Assembly (NCBI RefSeq): GCF_026929975.1
Contig: NZ_JANHOK010000002.1
Location: forward strand, 248,001-312,000
From: Bartonella sp. F02
Lineage (GTDB): Bacteria > Pseudomonadota > Alphaproteobacteria > Rhizobiales > Rhizobiaceae
Direction: 5' to 3'
DNA length: 64,000 nt
Positions within the stretch are counted from its first letter, which is position 1; every line of letters begins with the position of its first letter. A program made the position numbers and the translations under genes. Shown here piece by piece: positions 58,272 through 64,000 of this stretch. The notes under the pieces are model-generated. The model did no database searches and was not told the origin of the DNA. It saw only the letters and a list, made by a program, of their open reading frames with translations.

Positions 58272-61200
58272 TTATTCAACAACTGCATCAGATGTCATAT
58301 CCGTTAGCATAGCTTTAACGTCTTCACTATTACTAGATTTACGTTGCTCATCCACAATTAAATCATCTCGAATTGTAGCAATACGACGAATTTGAGCAAT
58401 CGTACCACCTGTACCTGCAGGAATAAGCCGCCCAACAATAACATTCTCTTTAAGACCCTGTAAGGTATCAATTTTTCCAGAAACTGCTGCTTCTGTAAGC
58501 ACCCGAGTCGTTTCCTGAAACGATGCTGCAGAAATAAAAGACGGTGTTTGAAGAGAAGCTTTTGTAATACCGAGAAGAATAGGATTACCAGAAGCTGGTT
58601 TTTTTCCTTCCGCAATTAAATGATCATTGGTCTCATCTAATTCAATCCGATCAACATTATCACCAGGAATATAACCAGAATCTCCAGACTCGGTAATTTC
58701 AACTTTTTGCAACATTTGGCGAACAATGACCTCAATGTGCTTATCATTAATCACAACACCCTGCAAACGATACACTTCTTGAATTTCATTAACAAGGTAA
58801 GATGCTAAAGCCTCAACTCCCTTAATTGCCAAGATATCATGTGGTGCAGGATTCCCATCAAGAATATAATCTCCTTTTTCAATTTGATCACCTTCTTGAA
58901 AGTGAAACAGCTTACCTTTCGGAATTAAATATTCTACTGGTTCAAGAGTTTCGTCATTTGGCTCAATAATAATACGGCGTTTATTTTTATAACCACGACC
59001 AAACCGAACCGTTCCGCTAATTTCCGCAATGATAGCGTGATCTTTTGGACGTCGCGCTTCAAAGAGCTCTGCAACACGTGGCAAACCTCCTGTAATATCT
59101 TTTGTCTTAGTGCTTTCCATCGGCAAGCGAGCAATAACATCACCGGCCTTGACATAAGATCCAGGTTTAACAGAAAGAATAGTTTCTACTGACATTAGAT
59201 AACGGGCTTCACTTCCCTTATGCAATTTTGCAATAGTCTCACCACTTTCATCTGAATGAATAACAATTGCTGGCTTTAGTTCAGCACCACGTGGATTAGC
59301 ACGCCAATCAATAACCAAACGTTTCGTAATACCTGTGGATTCATCAGCTGTTTCAGTCACAGACAAACCATCAATCATATCTTCAAAACCTATATACCCA
59401 TCAACTTCTGTCAAAATCGGACGCGTATAAGGATCCCACTCAGCGATGCGTTGACCACGTTTTATCATATCACCATCATCGACAAAAATACGTGCACCAT
59501 AACTAATACGATGGACAACTCTCTCTTTTCCATTTTCGTCTTTAATAATAACGGCCATATTCCGTCCCATAACCACCAATTGACCTTCAGAATTGCGAAC
59601 AACATTGCGGTTACGAATTTCTACAACACCCTCATAAGAAGCCTCTAAATGAGATGTATCAACAACTTGAGCAGTTCCCCCTAAATGGAAAGTACGCATC
59701 GTAAGCTGTGTTCCTGGTTCACCAATTGATTGAGCAGCAATAACACCAACAGCTTCACCTTGATTGACCGGTGTTCCACGTGCCAAATCACGACCATAAC
59801 ATTTAGCACAAACACCAACACGTGTTTCACACGTTAAAGCAGAACGAATCTGAACAGACTGAATTCCTGCTTCCTCAATCCTAGCAACATCAGCCTCTTC
59901 AATCATCATGCCTCCCTCAAGAATAACCTCTCCAGAGACTGGGTGTAAAATATCAACAAGAGCAACACGTCCAAGAATTCTTTGTCCAAGCGATGCAACA
60001 ATTTGTCCAGCATCAACAATTGATTGCATTGTAAGCCCTTTAACAGTGCCACAATCAACCGCAGAAATAATGGCATCTTGCGCAACATCGACAAGACGTC
60101 TTGTCAAATAACCCGAATTTGCTGTTTTCAAAGCAGTATCAGCAAGTCCTTTACGTGCACCATGTGTCGAATTGAAATATTCGTTAACTGTCAATCCTTC
60201 TTTAAAATTAGAAATAATTGGTGTCTCAATAATTTCACCCGATGGTTTGGCCATCAATCCACGCATCCCAGCCAACTGTCTCATCTGATTAGCAGAACCA
60301 CGCGCACCAGAATGTGACATCATGTAAATCGAATTCATTGGACGCTGACGGCCTGTTTTAGGATCAAATTCAACTGCTTGAATACGCTTCATCATTTCAT
60401 CCGCAACGCGATCCGTACATTTACCCCAAGCATCTACAACCTTGTTATATTTCTCACCCTGTGTAATTAAACCATCATTATATTGTTGCTCATATTCTTT
60501 AGCTAAAGCTTCCGTTTCCGCAACCAAACGTGACTTACTCTCAGGGATAACCATATCATCTTTACCAAATGAAATCCCAGCACGACAAGCATAAGAAAAA
60601 CCAAGTTGCATAATACGATCACAAAAGATAACTGTCTCTTTCTGTCCACAATGCCGATAAACTTGATCTATCAGTTTAGAAATGTTCTTCTTTGTCATTT
60701 CTTGATTAACGATATCAAATGAAATATTTGGATTCTTAGGGAGAAGCTCACCAATAATTAAACGACCCGGTGTCGTATTATAAAGTTTAGCGACCTCTTG
60801 ACCATCTTTATCAAGATTTTTAAAACGTCCTTTAATTTTTGTATGAAGAGTTACAACTTTGTTTTCCAAAGCATGATATAATTCACCCATATCCGAAAAT
60901 GCCATGCCTTCACCTGGCTCTTTTTCAGAAATAATTGAAAGATAATACAAACCAAGAACCATATCCTGTGATGGAACAATAATTGGAGCACCATTTGCTG
61001 GATGAAGAATATTATTCGTCGACATCATCAAAACACGGGCTTCAAGTTGTGCTTCAAGAGAAAGCGGCACGTGAACCGCCATCTGATCACCATCGAAATC
61101 CGCATTAAATGCCGTACAAACCAACGGATGAAGCTGTATAGCCTTTCCTTCAATCAAAACAGGTTCAAAGGCCTGAATTCCTAAACGGTGAAGCGTTGGC

Positions 61201-62483
61201 GCACGATTAAGTAAGACAGGATGCTCACGAATAACCTCATCCAAAATGTCCCAAACTTCCGGATGCTCTTTTTCAACGAGTTTTTTTGCTTGCTTGACAG
61301 TTGATGAATACCCTTTTGCATCAAGCCGCGCATAAATAAATGGCTTAAATAATTCAAGAGCCATTTTTTTCGGAATACCACACTGATGCAATTTTAATTC
61401 AGGACCTGTAACAATAACAGAACGACCTGAGTAATCAACACGTTTTCCAAGCAAATTCTGACGAAAACGCCCTTGCTTACCTTTCAACATATCTGAAAGC
61501 GATTTTAATGGACGTTTATTCGCTCCAGTAATTACACGCCCACGACGACCATTATCAAATAATGCGTCAACAGCTTCTTGCACCATACGTTTTTCGTTGC
61601 GTACAATAATTCCAGGAGCGCGCAATTCAATTAAGCGCTTTAGACGATTATTACGATTTATAACACGTCGATAAAGATCATTCAAATCAGACGTCGCAAA
61701 ACGACCACCATCAAGCGGAACCAATGGACGTAAATCTGGTGGAATAACCGGAATTACTTTCATAATCATCCACTCTGGTTTATTCCCAGATTCAATAAAA
61801 TTTTCAACAATCTTAAGTCGTTTAATTAATTTTTTTTGTTTTAACTCCGATGTTGTTTCAGCTAACTCCGCACGTAAATCATTTGCAACTTTCTCTAATT
61901 CCATTCCAGAAAGAAGCTCATAAATAGCTTCAGCACCAATCATCGCTGAAAACTGATCTTCTCCAAACTCATCAACAGCAAGCATATATTCTTCTTCAGA
62001 AAGAAGCTGATGCAATTTAAGAGAAGTTAAACCCGGTTCTGTGACAATATAATTTTCAAAATAAAGAACTCTTTCAATATCTTTCAAAGTTAAATCTAAA
62101 AGAGTTGAAATACGCCCTGGCAATGATTTAAGAAACCAAATATGAGCAACCGGTGCTGCAAGTTCAATATGCCCCATACGCTCACGACGCACGCGTGAAA
62201 GAGTAACTTCCACATTACATTTTTCACAAATAATATCTTTATACTTCATACGCTTATATTTGCCACATAGGCATTCATAATCCTTAATAGGACCAAATAT
62301 ACGCGCACAAAAAAGACCATCACGTTCTGGTTTAAACGTTCGGTAGTTAATAGTCTCCGGCTTTTTGATCTCACCATACGACCAAGACAGAATCTTCTCA
62401 GGACTCGCAATCGAAATACGAATAGAGTCAAATGTCTGTGCTGGTGACTGAGGATTGAAAAGATTCATGACCTCGTGGTTCAT
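58272..62483 (-). CDS. rpoC: RNA polymerase beta' subunit
   Basis: Catalytic subunit of RNA polymerase, 1403 residues from ATG 62483, which has GAAGGAG six bases upstream; an in-frame start at 62498 would cover that site. The zinc ribbon cysteines are at 71, 73, 86 and 89 (CLCGKYKR and CEKC). The Mg-binding [12 protein letters not shown] holds the three catalytic aspartates. A second zinc site is [13 protein letters not shown], and the trigger loop sequence HLGGTAQ is present. It is separated from rpoB by 199 bases including a hairpin, and ends at a strong terminator. Confidence 0.97.
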   Translation of the reverse strand: MNHEVMNLFNPQSPAQTFDSIRISIASPEKILSWSYGEIKKPETINYRTFKPERDGLFCARIFGPIKDYECLCGKYKRMKYKDIICEKCNVEVTLSRVRRERMGHIELAAPVAHIWFLKSLPGRISTLLDLTLKDIERVLYFENYIVTEPGLTSLKLHQLLSEEEYMLAVDEFGEDQFSAMIGAEAIYELLSGMELEKVANDLRAELAETTSELKQKKLIKRLKIVENFIESGNKPEWMIMKVIPVIPPDLRPLVPLDGGRFATSDLNDLYRRVINRNNRLKRLIELRAPGIIVRNEKRMVQEAVDALFDNGRRGRVITGANKRPLKSLSDMLKGKQGRFRQNLLGKRVDYSGRSVIVTGPELKLHQCGIPKKMALELFKPFIYARLDAKGYSSTVKQAKKLVEKEHPEVWDILDEVIREHPVLLNRAPTLHRLGIQAFEPVLIEGKAIQLHPLVCTAFNADFDGDQMAVHVPLSLEAQLEARVLMMSTNNILHPANGAPIIVPSQDMVLGLYYLSIISEKEPGEGMAFSDMGELYHALENKVVTLHTKIKGRFKNLDKDGQEVAKLYNTTPGRLIIGELLPKNPNISFDIVNQEMTKKNISKLIDQVYRHCGQKETVIFCDRIMQLGFSYACRAGISFGKDDMVIPESKSRLVAETEALAKEYEQQYNDGLITQGEKYNKVVDAWGKCTDRVADEMMKRIQAVEFDPKTGRQRPMNSIYMMSHSGARGSANQMRQLAGMRGLMAKPSGEIIETPIISNFKEGLTVNEYFNSTHGARKGLADTALKTANSGYLTRRLVDVAQDAIISAVDCGTVKGLTMQSIVDAGQIVASLGQRILGRVALVDILHPVSGEVILEGGMMIEEADVARIEEAGIQSVQIRSALTCETRVGVCAKCYGRDLARGTPVNQGEAVGVIAAQSIGEPGTQLTMRTFHLGGTAQVVDTSHLEASYEGVVEIRNRNVVRNSEGQLVVMGRNMAVIIKDENGKERVVHRISYGARIFVDDGDMIKRGQRIAEWDPYTRPILTEVDGYIGFEDMIDGLSVTETADESTGITKRLVIDWRANPRGAELKPAIVIHSDESGETIAKLHKGSEARYLMSVETILSVKPGSYVKAGDVIARLPMESTKTKDITGGLPRVAELFEARRPKDHAIIAEISGTVRFGRGYKNKRRIIIEPNDETLEPVEYLIPKGKLFHFQEGDQIEKGDYILDGNPAPHDILAIKGVEALASYLVNEIQEVYRLQGVVINDKHIEVIVRQMLQKVEITESGDSGYIPGDNVDRIELDETNDHLIAEGKKPASGNPILLGITKASLQTPSFISAASFQETTRVLTEAAVSGKIDTLQGLKENVIVGRLIPAGTGGTIAQIRRIATIRDDLIVDEQRKSSNSEDVKAMLTDMTSDAVVE

Positions 62484-62647
62484 GCTGTTCTCCTTCAAAG
62501 ATTCCTAAAAGTTATTGTAATAACTTTTTTCAAATCATAGTTTTTTTTCGAAACCCGCTTTTATTTCCTAAACTGTTTGCGTTATCTCAATAGAAAATTT
62601 CTCCTCTATTAACTTCTCAAAAGTAATAAAACACACTATAGAGGAAT

Positions 62648-62675
62648 AAGAGCACACCATTTTGAGTGCGCTCTT
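62648..62675 (-). repeat. hairpin in the rpoB-rpoC spacer
   Basis: AAGAGCACAC pairs with GTGCGCTCTT: nine pairs and one mismatch around an 8-base loop. It starts eight bases past the rpoB stop on the minus strand and lacks a T-run, so it is more likely a processing or stability element than a full terminator. Confidence 0.5.
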
Positions 62676-62682
62676 TAATTAA

Positions 62683-64000
62683 TTATTCTGTTGTATCAGA
62701 TAACGCTTGCTGCGCAATAAATTGGCGGGCATCATCAAGTTCTACATTAAGACCAAGAGAACGCATTTCCTTGACCAATACGTTAAAGCTCTCAGGTATA
62801 CCTGCTTCAAACGTGTCATCACCCCGCACAATTGCTTCATAAACTTTCGTACGACCAGCTACATCATCCGATTTAACTGTCAACATTTCTTGCAAAGTAT
62901 AAGCAGCTCCATAAGCTTCAAGCGCCCAAACTTCCATTTCTCCAAAACGTTGACCACCAAATTGCGCTTTACCACCTAAAGGCTGTTGCGTAACAAGAGA
63001 ATAAGGACCTATCGAACGCGCATGAATCTTATCATCAACAAGATGATGCAATTTAAGCATATAGATATAACCCACTGTCACTGGACGATCAAAAGGTTCA
63101 CCAGTTCGACCATCATAAAGTGTAACTTGCCCTGAGCTATCCAATCCCGCATCTTCTAGCATCTTATTAATATCAGATTCATGAATACCATCAAAAACAG
63201 GTGTTGCAATAGAGACACCTCTACTCATCTGGGAAGCCAATTTCAAAAGACTTTCATCATTATACTGACGCACTGGTTCATTACGATCATTATCAGGAAT
63301 GAAATTCTCAATACATTGACGCAAAGGGAGCATATCTCCATTTTTTTGGTAAAGTTCAATCAAATCACCAATCTTTTTGCCCATACCGGCACATGCCCAG
63401 CCAAGATGTGTTTCAAGAATCTGCCCAACATTCATACGACTAGGCACACCAAGTGGGTTCAATACAATATCAGCGTGCGTCCCATCTTCAAGAAACGGCA
63501 TATCTTCTACTGGAAGAATACGTGACACAACTCCCTTATTACCATGACGACCTGCCATTTTATCACCTGGTTGAATTTTGCGCTTTACAGCCACAAAAAC
63601 CTTTACCATTTTCATAACGCCAGGAGGCATCTCATCGCCTCTCTGAACTTTCTCAACTTTATCCATAAAGCGACGTTGTAATGCTTCTTTCGACTCATCG
63701 TATTGCTTACGTAAAGCTTCAACTTCAGTTTGAAGCTTTTCATCCTCAAAAGAAAACTGCCACCACTGCGATCGTGGATAATTACTCATTATTGAAATAT
63801 CAAGCTTTTCACCTTTAGAAAACCCTTTTGGACCATCTATCGCAGACTTACCCTTCAACATATCAGCAAGGCGTGCATAAACATTCCTGTCAAGAATTGA
63901 TTGCTCGTCATCACGGTCTTTAGCTAAACGTTCAATTTCTTCACGCTCAATCGCCATTGCACGTTCATCTTTTTCTACACCATGACGATTAAAGACGCGA
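62683..64000 (-). CDS. rpoB: RNA polymerase beta subunit, C-terminal part (5' end outside window)
   Basis: The frame is open to the right edge, so about 440 C-terminal residues are seen. They include [17 protein letters not shown] with the conserved active-centre lysine and histidine, [14 protein letters not shown], the switch region [28 protein letters not shown] (in pieces) and the final [12 protein letters not shown]. The rifampicin-binding region lies outside the window. Upstream residues still in frame at the edge ([14 protein letters not shown]) match the family. Confidence 0.97.
   Translation of the reverse strand, partial: RVFNRHGVEKDERAMAIEREEIERLAKDRDDEQSILDRNVYARLADMLKGKSAIDGPKGFSKGEKLDISIMSNYPRSQWWQFSFEDEKLQTEVEALRKQYDESKEALQRRFMDKVEKVQRGDEMPPGVMKMVKVFVAVKRKIQPGDKMAGRHGNKGVVSRILPVEDMPFLEDGTHADIVLNPLGVPSRMNVGQILETHLGWACAGMGKKIGDLIELYQKNGDMLPLRQCIENFIPDNDRNEPVRQYNDESLLKLASQMSRGVSIATPVFDGIHESDINKMLEDAGLDSSGQVTLYDGRTGEPFDRPVTVGYIYMLKLHHLVDDKIHARSIGPYSLVTQQPLGGKAQFGGQRFGEMEVWALEAYGAAYTLQEMLTVKSDDVAGRTKVYEAIVRGDDTFEAGIPESFNVLVKEMRSLGLNVELDDARQFIAQQALSDTTE

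Overview
The window is AT-rich alphaproteobacterial chromosome, almost certainly from a Bartonella species. The evidence is gene content and order: a rhizobial-type acpXL/fabF2/fabF1/adh/lpxXL cluster for very-long-chain lipid A acylation, gltA in the form used for Bartonella typing, EipB, CpdR, a ROSE-like leader before a small heat-shock gene, a lipid A/outer-membrane operon in Rhizobiales order, and reduced, low-GC coding sequence. I cannot name the species from sequence alone. No prophage, insertion sequence, CRISPR array or integron is visible.

Layout. 1-6911: end of a malic enzyme gene, the lipid A very-long-chain fatty acid cluster, then mazG. 7045-15111: an accessory-like stretch with wide AT-rich gaps, holding an A-type Fe-S carrier, tRNA-Pro, hsp20 with a probable RNA thermometer, a hydrolase that has lost its catalytic residues, cpdR, tRNA-Val, hutH with an amino-acid permease, and tRNA-Arg. 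15389-25219: nadK, a DEAD-box helicase, one of two gltX genes, nadE, gor, a DUF2059 secreted protein, rpiA and bacterioferritin. 25351-34453: comEC, the second gltX, gltA, and a complete four-gene polar amino-acid ABC transporter. 34474-47667 (all minus strand): rpsB-tsf-pyrH-frr-uppS-cdsA-rseP-bamA-lpxD-fabZ-lpxA-lpxI-lpxB, joining translation, undecaprenyl, phospholipid, outer-membrane and lipid A biosynthesis. 47832-57972: eipB, ridA, a HIT protein, clpS-clpA, a SPOR-tailed DacA-type carboxypeptidase, a small unknown protein, sdaA, a nitroreductase and an orphan MerR regulator. 58272-64000: rpoC and the 3' part of rpoB.

The main theme is envelope construction. lpxD/A/I/B and fabZ make the lipid A core, the acpXL cluster makes and attaches a very long acyl chain, bamA inserts outer-membrane proteins, and eipB and the DacA homologue maintain the envelope. 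The points most worth a second look are: rseP is split by a one-base frameshift exactly after FSLGFG, close to a run of six T; the small heat-shock gene has a three-hairpin ROSE-like leader that buries its ribosome-binding site; an alpha/beta hydrolase keeps its reading frame and Shine-Dalgarno but has lost Ser, Asp and His of its triad; FabF2 has lost all condensing-enzyme catalytic residues; and the very-long-chain cluster has no fabZXL dehydratase. A factor-independent terminator with no gene in front of it, between rpiA and bfr, may mark a small RNA.
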